Under the pieces are notes generated by a model. That model saw only the letters and a list, made by a program, of their open reading frames with translations, was not told the origin of the DNA and searched no databases. From NCBI GenBank assembly GCA_029269725.1, contig JARJHS010000002.1:496001-560000 (forward strand): 64,000 nt of DNA. The letters run 5' to 3'. Shown here one piece after another: positions 1 through 7,382 of the stretch. Source of the stretch: Pollutibacter soli (lineage in GTDB: Bacteria; Bacteroidota; Bacteroidia; Chitinophagales; Chitinophagaceae). A program made the position numbers and the translations under genes. How positions within the stretch are numbered: the first letter of the stretch is position 1; the number at the start of each line of letters is the position of its first letter.

Positions 1-479
1 ACATACGGGAAGTTCTCGGAGAACTACTTGAAGATTTCGAACTTATCATCCAGGAAAAAAAGGCAGAAATTAGAATTGCAGACTTACCGGTACTGGATGC
101 CAACCGAGGTCAGATCAGACAGGTACTTCAGAATGTAATTTCAAACGCATTGAAATTTGCAAAAAAAGGAATGCCCCCGGTTATTGATATTCATTCCCGC
201 AGACTTGCCAGCAAAAGCTTTGAAAGCCCGGAAAAGAAAGATGGTCCTTATTGCCTCATCAGTATCAGGGATGAAGGGATAGGCTTTGATAAGAAATATG
301 GTAAACATATCTTTGAATTGTTTGAGCGTCTGCATTCTAAAGATGCTTATGAAGGAACCGGCATCGGACTTGCTATTACAAAGAAAATAGTTGAAAAACA
401 TAACGGCCTTGTAGCAGCGAGAAGTAACCCGGGGCAGGGAGCAGAATTTCTTCTCCTCCTGCCGTTAAAACAGGAATGA
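1..479 (+). CDS. sensor histidine kinase, C-terminal part (gene enters from the left edge)
   Basis: This is the ATP-binding half of a two-component histidine kinase; the reading frame is open from base 3, so the sensor part and the phosphorylated histidine lie outside the window. Visible HATPase_c motifs are the N box (QNVISNALKFA, about 130-165), the G1 box (DEGIGFD, about 277-297) and the G2 box (GTGIGLAITKKIV, about 356-394), followed by a typical end (GQGAEFLLLLPL). The enzyme would autophosphorylate and pass the phosphate to a receiver domain. The next gene, only 13 bases further, encodes a single-domain receiver and is the likely partner. What the kinase senses cannot be told from this fragment. 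Confidence 0.9.
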   Translation, partial: IREVLGELLEDFELIIQEKKAEIRIADLPVLDANRGQIRQVLQNVISNALKFAKKGMPPVIDIHSRRLASKSFESPEKKDGPYCLISIRDEGIGFDKKYGKHIFELFERLHSKDAYEGTGIGLAITKKIVEKHNGLVAARSNPGQGAEFLLLLPLKQE

Positions 480-492
480 ATTGAATAAAGAC

Positions 493-888
493 ATGCGTAA
501 AAAAATTTTACTGGCTGAGGATGATCCCGATGACCAGGAATTATTCTTTGAATTCCTTTCAGATAGAACAGATATTGATTTATTACCGCCTGTTGAAAAT
601 GGCGAAGTTTTGCTGGAACGTCTCCGCCAGGCTTCAGGAAACATCGATTTGCCTGATGCTATTATACTTGATCAGAATATGCCTAAATGCAATGGACTAC
701 AAACACTGCAGATATTAAAAAGCAGTGGGTACCATGCACATATCCCCGTGATGATTTATTCCACATATATAGATTCAAGCCTGGTAAAACTGGGTTTAAG
801 TTCAGGCGCAGTACTTGTTATGGATAAACCTTCAGATACAGAAGGATACCACAGCCTGATCGATGAGTTATTGAAAGTATTGGATTAA
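493..888 (+). CDS. single-domain response regulator (REC only)
   Basis: A 131-residue receiver domain with no output domain. The acidic pair is seen in LLAEDDPDDQ near the N-terminus, the phosphoacceptor Asp in IILDQNMP (about residue 60), the switch Ser/Thr in MIYSTY and the conserved Lys in VMDKPSD. Such Rcp1-type receivers commonly pair with phytochrome-like or PAS-containing kinases, and the kinase directly upstream fits that. The ATG at 493 is preferred over an in-frame TTG at 481 because it begins directly at the first beta strand and leaves a 13-base spacer after the kinase stop. With no DNA-binding domain, it probably acts by protein contact or in a phosphorelay. Confidence 0.85.
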   Translation: MRKKILLAEDDPDDQELFFEFLSDRTDIDLLPPVENGEVLLERLRQASGNIDLPDAIILDQNMPKCNGLQTLQILKSSGYHAHIPVMIYSTYIDSSLVKLGLSSGAVLVMDKPSDTEGYHSLIDELLKVLD

Positions 889-1022
889 ACTATCCTTTTT
901 TTATTGAAACGAAATTGTTAGCATCAGTTTTATCCACTTTTTTAACAAAGACCTGGTTCTGGAAAAATCCGGTGAAAGAATTTAACTGGCATAATTCCAC
1001 CAGTAAACTCATTTCCGATTTA

Positions 1023-1334
1023 TTAAAAGTCTTTTAACATCAGATCAATTTTACCCAAAAGCTCTCCCACTCCAAGTGAAATCCATAGAATAAAAAGCGC
1101 CAGAATCATTTTCGCCAGCGGAGAAAGCGAAAATCCTGTAATCCTTTTAATCAGTTGTGTTAGCGGGGGAAAGAATAGAAATGCAAGGAAAAAAATAAAA
1201 ATTCCAAAAAAAGGATCATTGCCCCAGAACATATTCAGTACACCAATAGCGGCTGCGATCATTCCAAATGTGCAGCTGACAAAGTTCCCGATTAAGGTAT
1301 TATATTTTAATGTCAGCTCAGTTTTGTAAGTCAT
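1023..1334 (-). CDS. small membrane protein of unknown function, 103 aa
   Basis: A 103-residue protein with three or four hydrophobic stretches: roughly residues 14-36 (LIGNFVSCTFGMIAAAIGVL), 42-62 (FFGIFIFFLAFLFFPPL) and 76-96 (MILALFILWISLGVGELLG). There is a short basic loop (LIKRITG) between the second and third. It is therefore an inner-membrane protein. No family was recognised. It stands alone on the minus strand, convergent with the response regulator, with 134 bp between the two stop codons. The ATG at 1334 gives a polar N-terminus (TYKTELTLKYN) before the first membrane segment. Confidence 0.6.
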   Translation of the reverse strand: MTYKTELTLKYNTLIGNFVSCTFGMIAAAIGVLNMFWGNDPFFGIFIFFLAFLFFPPLTQLIKRITGFSLSPLAKMILALFILWISLGVGELLGKIDLMLKDF

Positions 1335-1441
1335 TATTCTATATTAAGATTGAATACTACACGTTTGTGTTTTGTTACTAATTCGGGATAGCTATTTGTT
1401 GTTCAAATCCTGGCGGATATTGAATTACAAAAGGATTTTGC

Positions 1442-1617
1442 TGTCCGTGTCTGCAAGGATGTAAACGTCAAAGCGTGAAACCTTTGCATCTGGTTGGCAC
1501 TCACTTCGGATTTATACTCCGGATTCTGTATTAGACATTTCTGCAAATCACACCTTTTCAACGAACAACAACAATCGAAAAACGCCGGCTGCGTTCACTT
1601 AATCAGCAGGCCCTAAT
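1442..1617. repeat. dispersed imperfect repeat, copy A (about 175 bp)
   Basis: This spacer aligns with 63529-63713 in the same orientation. Shared blocks in the same order are GGATGTAAA(C/A)GTCAAAGCGTGAAA, TTTCTGCAAA, TTCAACGAACAA, and a final CA(C/T)TTAATCAGCA(R)GCCTA-type end. The middle is more diverged. No open reading frame or terminal inverted repeat was seen. In both copies the final CTA is the reverse complement of the stop codon (TAG) of the adjoining minus-strand gene. It could be a relic of a non-autonomous mobile element or a structured intergenic RNA/DNA element; its nature is unknown. Confidence 0.65.
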
Positions 1618-3379
1618 TAAAACCCACTGAACCAGTGTTCATGTTCTGCTGGTTCAACCGGACGAATTTTACATTCCTCAAAACCGGATTGGTATATTCC
1701 AGCGAGATCACTTTTCCTGATTTGTCTCTTTGAAAGCGGAGAAACATACGATTGGCCTGGAATGTATCGGTATCGACAGATGTAAACTCAAGTGTACGTC
1801 CGGGCCCGTGTTCGAGATGAAGAGACAATGCTTTTCCTTTTACTTCAATCCGGAATGCTGCACCAATTTCATCGCTTACGAATCTTCCGGCAAATGTCTT
1901 CAAATCAGTTTCCGACAAAGTCAAGGGTTTTGACCTGTGATAGGATTTTATTTTCCCTTCTTTTGTTTTTAATTCCAGTTTATCCGAACTAATAAATTTT
2001 AAATCGAATTCGTCGTTGGACATAAATTCAATATTTGTTCCATTCGATTTAAAATGATCTTTTGTAACGGTGGTCATGCGCGGTCCTCCTGCTATGCGCA
2101 GACTATTATTGGAAACCCCGATCCGCAATGGTTCACCAGTGACATCATTAAAAAACAGACCTGCTTTATCGTCGATTTTGATAATTGTCGTGTCAGCACC
2201 ATTGATTACGACTGGTGGAACAACCTTATTTTTGCCAGATGCTGTCTTTGCTGGCGCATAGAGAGTATAAATTTTTCGAGCGAATCCAATCCGGTCGGTG
2301 TTATCCCCGGAATTACACATGATCGCTATAGAAATCTTTTCGGAAGGAAAACGAACCAATACTGATTTATATCCATCCGCGCTTCCGCCGTGCCACCAGA
2401 ATGCAGTACCCTGATCTGTCGAATCCAGAAACAACCCACGTGCATAGCTAAGTTTTCTGCCGTTATTCAGCTGAGCTGGTTCCTGGATTTTTTCACTTAC
2501 AAAAGCACTGATTTTTTTCCCGGCTATTGCTTCATTCCAGATCAACAGATCTGAGGCTGTAGTCAGTATTCCGCCGCCACCGCGTTCATTATCCATCAGC
2601 ATCGCTATCTTCCATCGACCTCCATCTTTATCATAAGCAAGGGCGCGGTTGGGAATCACGTCACGCATGTCTTCGACATATTTTGTCGACTTCATCCCCA
2701 GCGGTTCAAAAAGTTTTTTAGTTGTATATGCAGAGAAGGAATTTCCACTCACCCGCGCTATGATTTCTTTCATCAGGACAAACCCACTGTTTGAATAGGA
2801 CCATTCTTCTCCGGGGTTGAAATTGAGACTACGCTGACGAAGTATGATTTTAAGTACCTCATCGTTGGATGCGGAAAGTGGTTTTATTCCTGTCCAGTCG
2901 CGGATGCCGGAAGTGTGCGTAAGCAAATTGTCGATAGTGATTTTCTGACCATAATCATGAAGTTCAGGAATGTATTTCCGGACATCATCAGAAAGTGAAA
3001 TGAGCTTCTCTTCAACCAGTATCAGTGCGGCTGCAGCAACAAACTGTTTTGTCAAAGAGCCGGCATCGAGAACAGCGTTGGGTGTCAGCGCAACATCACG
3101 CTCCAGGTCAGCAGAACCATATGCCTTGTTTATTACAACCGTTCCATTTTGCGAAACTGCGCACACGCAACCAGGAGATGTAGGACTTGTCCAGTCGAAA
3201 ATTTTGTCCACCTCAGCGGCTTTATCCTGAGCAGTTGATCGGGCAGCGGCTAACAACGCAACTACTATAACTGCCAGGTGAAGCAGAAGTAACAAATGAT
3301 TGCGGGAATTACTTGCCCGGCGAAACCCGGTACAATCATGAACTGGGTTTGCATGTTGTTCGTGAAGCATCTTTTTCAT
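1613..3379 (-). CDS. serine hydrolase, class C beta-lactamase / D-Ala-D-Ala-peptidase fold (588 aa)
   Basis: A long member of the beta-lactamase-related (PF00144) family. The catalytic SxxK is S108-L-T-K111, the second motif is YSN in WSYSNSGFVLM (about residue 195), and the third is HGG in WWHGGSADGYKS (about residue 328). A hydrophobic segment near residues 29-49, ending in ARSTAQ, is an export signal behind an unusually long polar N-terminus, so the enzyme acts in the periplasm or outside. Residues after about 375 form a C-terminal beta-rich domain often attached to Bacteroidota members. Family members are peptidases or esterases rather than true resistance enzymes; the substrate is unknown. 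An ACTTTG-N5-CAAAGT inverted repeat lies upstream. The stop codon is supplied by the dispersed repeat. Confidence 0.88.
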   Translation of the reverse strand: MKKMLHEQHANPVHDCTGFRRASNSRNHLLLLLHLAVIVVALLAAARSTAQDKAAEVDKIFDWTSPTSPGCVCAVSQNGTVVINKAYGSADLERDVALTPNAVLDAGSLTKQFVAAAALILVEEKLISLSDDVRKYIPELHDYGQKITIDNLLTHTSGIRDWTGIKPLSASNDEVLKIILRQRSLNFNPGEEWSYSNSGFVLMKEIIARVSGNSFSAYTTKKLFEPLGMKSTKYVEDMRDVIPNRALAYDKDGGRWKIAMLMDNERGGGGILTTASDLLIWNEAIAGKKISAFVSEKIQEPAQLNNGRKLSYARGLFLDSTDQGTAFWWHGGSADGYKSVLVRFPSEKISIAIMCNSGDNTDRIGFARKIYTLYAPAKTASGKNKVVPPVVINGADTTIIKIDDKAGLFFNDVTGEPLRIGVSNNSLRIAGGPRMTTVTKDHFKSNGTNIEFMSNDEFDLKFISSDKLELKTKEGKIKSYHRSKPLTLSETDLKTFAGRFVSDEIGAAFRIEVKGKALSLHLEHGPGRTLEFTSVDTDTFQANRMFLRFQRDKSGKVISLEYTNPVLRNVKFVRLNQQNMNTGSVGFN

Positions 3380-3429
3380 CTGATTTTTATTGAATTCGAT
3401 AGTTATTTATTATTATTATCAAATCAAAG

Positions 3430-3448
3430 CACTTTGAAAAACAAAGTG
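3430..3448 (-). promoter_or_regulatory. inverted-repeat operator upstream of the serine hydrolase
   Basis: Perfect 7-base arms CACTTTG / CAAAGTG are separated by AAAAA, 51 bases upstream of the serine hydrolase start. The core ACTTTG-N5-CAAAGT is also present at 4827-4843, upstream of the DUF4153 gene. Two matching sites before two neighbouring genes on the same strand suggest one common regulator, which is not encoded in the window. The regulator family is unknown. Confidence 0.6.
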
Positions 3449-3495
3449 TAAAAACAAAAAAGAAATCCGTTGACAACACAGACCTCCATCTTTAT

Positions 3496-4740
3496 TCATT
3501 TCATACCGAAAAGAAAAGGAAATATGAATGTCACGACGACTGTCCACGCTGCATATACGGGTAGATAAGCAGAGATCGCTGATCCGACAGTTGGAATTTC
3601 TGTTTTTCTTCTCAATACCCTTAATAGCTGAAAAGTCACCAGCAATAGATTAATCATGATTAAAACATTTCCTCCAAAAACAGCAGCGCGGTTCGGTGTT
3701 ATTCCCAGCGTTGAAATGCGATAGATGATGGCGGAGAGGGCAATACCATTTACGATAATCGTTACAGCCGAAAGAAGAAACAAAACCCAGAGTTCCATCT
3801 GACTTTTACCTGACCGTGAGGCTTCTGCCACAGAGAAAAATATTATCGCCATAACACCGATCAGCAAGGCATTAAACAGGAAGAGAAATTCTCTGTCGTT
3901 ATATGGATCTTTTCCTGAGTAAAGAATAGCGACAAGATATATGACGAGCATGATCAATACCAGCGGACTGAATATTTTTGCAATCACTGGTGAAACTTTT
4001 CCTACCAGCTGAGGATTGGTTTGTGTAAGAAATGTTCCGAGAATGGGAGCGGAAGGAAGTAAAAACACAACAATATTTTCAAAGTAGAACTCTTCAATCT
4101 GAAAACCGATAAGAGAAAACAACCCAATCGTTACTCCCGTCATAATCGCACCTGCAATTACAATCAATGTGGTCATTACAATCAGATCACCATTATAACT
4201 CAGAAAACCGAGGCGTTTTTCAACATCATTATGTTTACCACCAACGAATGAAAAGCCAAGTATCGACCAGAGAAATAAAAGCAAATGCACGCAGGATAAA
4301 ATTACTGTATCACTGTGGCCATTATTGGGTAATAAGTTAATGAAGATCAGACCCGCTAATGTGGCTGCTCCAATAAATGCGCATTTGCCTGCAGATAATT
4401 TATTCCTCCATGCAAAGAACGCGGACAGGACAGGAAAAACGATAAAGCCTACATTACGCGGATAAAAATAATCCTTGTCAATCTGGAAGATGTCAGGAAT
4501 TCTTGCAATGACACCTGCCAGGATACAACCCAGGATAATAAAAATCAGTTCCTTTCTGTTACCCCAGGAAATTTCTTCGCGTGAAAAGTTGAGCCGCGCA
4601 TGCCAGAAGGTGGTGGCGCTGCTATTTACCAGTTCGGGATAAAGTACATTAAAAGCGTTTTTAAATGCTGTTTTATCCGACCTGTAAAGCTTTTCCAGCT
4701 GTATGGGATTTCCCATATTGGAAAGAATTTCATCTTTCAT
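3496..4740 (-). CDS. DUF4153-family polytopic membrane protein
   Basis: An integral membrane protein of about 414 residues with at least ten hydrophobic helices after a soluble N-terminus of about 65 residues. The signature near the C-terminus, LGITPNRAAVFGGNVLIMIN, is typical of DUF4153. The function of that family is not established. An upstream in-frame ATG at 4770 and a TTG at 4821 are possible starts. 4740 is preferred because it follows the A-rich stretch AAAAAACAACACTATAT, usual for this phylum, and because the TTG almost touches the operator at 4827-4843. The gene lies upstream of the serine hydrolase on the same strand with a 116 bp gap. Each carries the same operator, so they are probably co-regulated as separate units. 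Confidence 0.8.
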   Translation of the reverse strand: MKDEILSNMGNPIQLEKLYRSDKTAFKNAFNVLYPELVNSSATTFWHARLNFSREEISWGNRKELIFIILGCILAGVIARIPDIFQIDKDYFYPRNVGFIVFPVLSAFFAWRNKLSAGKCAFIGAATLAGLIFINLLPNNGHSDTVILSCVHLLLFLWSILGFSFVGGKHNDVEKRLGFLSYNGDLIVMTTLIVIAGAIMTGVTIGLFSLIGFQIEEFYFENIVVFLLPSAPILGTFLTQTNPQLVGKVSPVIAKIFSPLVLIMLVIYLVAILYSGKDPYNDREFLFLFNALLIGVMAIIFFSVAEASRSGKSQMELWVLFLLSAVTIIVNGIALSAIIYRISTLGITPNRAAVFGGNVLIMINLLLVTFQLLRVLRRKTEIPTVGSAISAYLPVYAAWTVVVTFIFPFLFGMK

Positions 4741-4826
4741 ATATAGTGTTGTTTTTTGGTTCGGCATGTGGCTGTTTCTGTTGTTTAAGTTGCCGGTTAT
4801 AATAACGCAAAGACTTTTCAAAAAGT

Positions 4827-4843
4827 ACTTTGCAATTCAAAGT
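4827..4843 (-). promoter_or_regulatory. inverted-repeat operator upstream of the DUF4153 gene
   Basis: ACTTTG-CAATT-CAAAGT, perfect 6-base arms with a 5-base spacer. The arms and spacing match the site at 3430-3448. It lies 87 bases upstream of the chosen DUF4153 start, a sensible place for a repressor of the minus-strand promoter. Confidence 0.6.
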
Positions 4844-4990
4844 TAATAGATGAAACTGATTCCTGCAAGAGATTTTTGATGAAAAATGACGGCCGGTAAC
4901 TTATGTCTTCATTGCCCGGGGTCCGGGTACAGACATAATTATTATTACTCGCCCGGAAATAATTTATTCATTATCATTGAACAGGCTCAA

Positions 4991-4998
4991 TATTTTTG
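4991..4998 (+). promoter_or_regulatory. Bacteroidota -7 promoter element
   Basis: TATTTTTG matches the TAnnTTTG consensus of the primary sigma factor in this phylum, 21 bases upstream of the ATG at 5020. A TTG lies further upstream at a plausible -33 distance. Confidence 0.5.
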
Positions 4999-5019
4999 AA
5001 AGGGCTTAAATGATTTTCC

Positions 5020-7317
5020 ATGAACAGGTTGCAGATCGTGTTTTCAGTGTTGCTATTGATCATTCTTTCTTTAACCTTATGCAGTGTTCCGGCGAATGAT
5101 GATGTTGAGAAAGGAACAAAAACACCCGAGATGAATGAGCCTGGGTTTAATTCTCCGCGGGTAGTAAATCAGCAATCCAACACAGTTCCTTTATCGCCGG
5201 AAGAAAGTTTGAGGACATTCCGGATACCGGTGGGATATCACCTGGAGCTGGTAGCAAGCGAACCGATGATATCAGAGCCTACTGCAATTGCCTGGGACGG
5301 AAATGGCAGAATGTATGTAGCCCAGATGGAAACCTATATGCAAACCATCGATGCAAAGGATCAATACACAGCACGAAGTCGGGTAATGCTTTTGGAGGAT
5401 ACAGATGATGATGGCCGGATGGATATGAGTTCTGTGTTTATAGATCAACTGATGGCTCCTCGCATGATACTTTGTGTCGGCAAAGAATTACTCGTAAATG
5501 AAACAAACAGTTTTGACGTTTTTGCATACAGTGACACAAACCATGATGGTCGGGCCGATATCAAACGTGCAGTGTACAATCCGGGAAAAAATTCCTACGG
5601 AAATATTGAACATCAACGAAGCGGATTCGACTGGAACCTGGACAATTATATTTACCTGACAACAGACCCTGTGCGTTTCCGTTATGTAAACGGGAGACTG
5701 GTAGCCGATACGCTCTTCTATGGAAATAATGGTCAATGGGGGCTGACACATGATGATTTCGGGAGGTTGTATTTCAGCCGCGCAGCAGCAGGTCTGGCTG
5801 CAACCGGGTTTGAGATCAATCCGTCATACGGCCAGCTGGAGAAGGAAAATAAATATGAAGATTCTGTTTTCCGTGTTATCTGGCCGATTGGCAATAACGC
5901 TGATGTCAATGGTGGGCCTGCCGGGCTTCGGCCGGACAGTACATTAGAGCGTTTTACATCTGTATGCGGGCAATCGGTTTTTCGCGGCGACCGTTTACCT
6001 GTGAATATGCGCGGAGACTATTTTGCTGCTGAGCCAGTAGGTAGAATTATACGCAGGGCTAAAATTATCAGTAATCATGGCAGGGTAAGCCTTAAAAAAG
6101 TATACGAACAGGACGAGTTTATTGCTTCATCCGATATGAATTTCCGGCCGGTGAATACCTATACAGGTCCGGATGGGTGCCTCTATATCGTGGATATGTA
6201 CCGTGGCATTATCCAGGAATCTACCTGGGCTCAGCCAGGAACTTATTTGTTTGACCAGATCAAACAAAAAAACCTGGATAAGAATATTTCACGGGGTAGA
6301 ATATACCGTCTTGTACATGATGATTTCAAAAGAGGGCCAAAGCCGAATATGTTGCATCTCCCATCTGATTCACTGGTTGCTTTTCTTACACATCCCAATG
6401 GCTGGTGGCGGGACAATGCGCAGAAAGAATTAGTTATCCGCGGCGATAAATCTGTTGTAACGAATCTGAAAGAAATGGTGTCAGGAAAATCTAATTCCAC
6501 CGGATCAGCGGTTTCAATACTTGGTCGTATACACGCATTATGGACATTGGAAGGATTGAATGCACTTGATGAAGAGTTGCTTATTTCTGTGTTGAACGAT
6601 CGATCACCTGAACTGAGAAAACAAGCGGTTTGGATCAGTGAGCACATGCTCAATACCGGAAATACGGAACTGATTTCGAAATTGAAAGATCTGGCAGATG
6701 ATGAAAGCTACCTGGTACGTGAACAACTGGTTCTGACAATGAACAAATCCAACCATGAAGATCTTCATTCGGTTGCAGCACAAATTATGTCGGCTGGCAA
6801 AGACACGTTGATGTTTTCCGCAATTAATAAAATGTTTGAAAAAAATATTGAAACAAAAAAATATGGATCTACACTGGTGGTGCTCAAAGAAGCCGACAGA
6901 AAAAGAGTATTAAACGGGGCAGCGATTTTTTCATCACTATGTGCCAGTTGTCACGGCTCTGAGGGGCAAGGCCTTCCAACACAGGTTGCACCTCCGCTGG
7001 TCAGTAAATTTAAATTGGTCGAGAAGAAAGAAGAACTGATAAAAATATTGCTGCATGGTCTCAGTGGACCAGTTGATGGAAAAACTTATCCCGATATCAT
7101 GCCACCGATGAAGGCCAATGACAATGAATGGATAGCTTCCGTATGCAGCTTTATCAGGTTTGATCTTTGTCTCCGGAGCTTTCCTAAAATGTCAGAAGGT
7201 TTTATGAACTGGATGATTGTAAAACCGGAAGATGTTGAGAAAATCAGGAAGAAAAATGAAACAAGGAACAGACCCTGGACATGGGAAGAGTTAGGGAAGA
7301 CGGGTGTAAAAAAATAG
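5020..7317 (+). CDS. exported beta-propeller / HEAT-repeat / cytochrome c protein (765 aa)
   Basis: A three-part exported protein. Residues 1-25 are a signal peptide. Residues about 60-450 form a six-bladed propeller of the PQQ-dehydrogenase-like 'membrane-bound dehydrogenase' type, with Asp-rich loops such as DTDDDGRMD and DTNHDGRAD that resemble calcium-binding turns. Residues about 455-620 are HEAT-like helical repeats. Residues about 635-720 are a c-type cytochrome with haem site CASCH and a later Met-containing loop (DIMPPM) that could give the axial ligand. Related proteins, abundant in Planctomycetota and Bacteroidota, are thought to oxidise sugars or related compounds and pass electrons to the haem. 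The substrate is unknown. It stands alone ahead of the sensor kinase. Confidence 0.82.
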   Translation: MNRLQIVFSVLLLIILSLTLCSVPANDDVEKGTKTPEMNEPGFNSPRVVNQQSNTVPLSPEESLRTFRIPVGYHLELVASEPMISEPTAIAWDGNGRMYVAQMETYMQTIDAKDQYTARSRVMLLEDTDDDGRMDMSSVFIDQLMAPRMILCVGKELLVNETNSFDVFAYSDTNHDGRADIKRAVYNPGKNSYGNIEHQRSGFDWNLDNYIYLTTDPVRFRYVNGRLVADTLFYGNNGQWGLTHDDFGRLYFSRAAAGLAATGFEINPSYGQLEKENKYEDSVFRVIWPIGNNADVNGGPAGLRPDSTLERFTSVCGQSVFRGDRLPVNMRGDYFAAEPVGRIIRRAKIISNHGRVSLKKVYEQDEFIASSDMNFRPVNTYTGPDGCLYIVDMYRGIIQESTWAQPGTYLFDQIKQKNLDKNISRGRIYRLVHDDFKRGPKPNMLHLPSDSLVAFLTHPNGWWRDNAQKELVIRGDKSVVTNLKEMVSGKSNSTGSAVSILGRIHALWTLEGLNALDEELLISVLNDRSPELRKQAVWISEHMLNTGNTELISKLKDLADDESYLVREQLVLTMNKSNHEDLHSVAAQIMSAGKDTLMFSAINKMFEKNIETKKYGSTLVVLKEADRKRVLNGAAIFSSLCASCHGSEGQGLPTQVAPPLVSKFKLVEKKEELIKILLHGLSGPVDGKTYPDIMPPMKANDNEWIASVCSFIRFDLCLRSFPKMSEGFMNWMIVKPEDVEKIRKKNETRNRPWTWEELGKTGVKK

Positions 7318-7382
7318 TTTGATGTCGTTTCGCAGAGGAAGACGCATAATACGGTTAAAAAAGATCAGCTAAATTTAGTCCC

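Noticed and set aside
1442-1617. Integron attC-like cassette end
   Set aside because: The element follows a stop codon as attC sites do, but the core sites GTTRRRY and RYYYAAC could not be placed symmetrically and no integrase is present.
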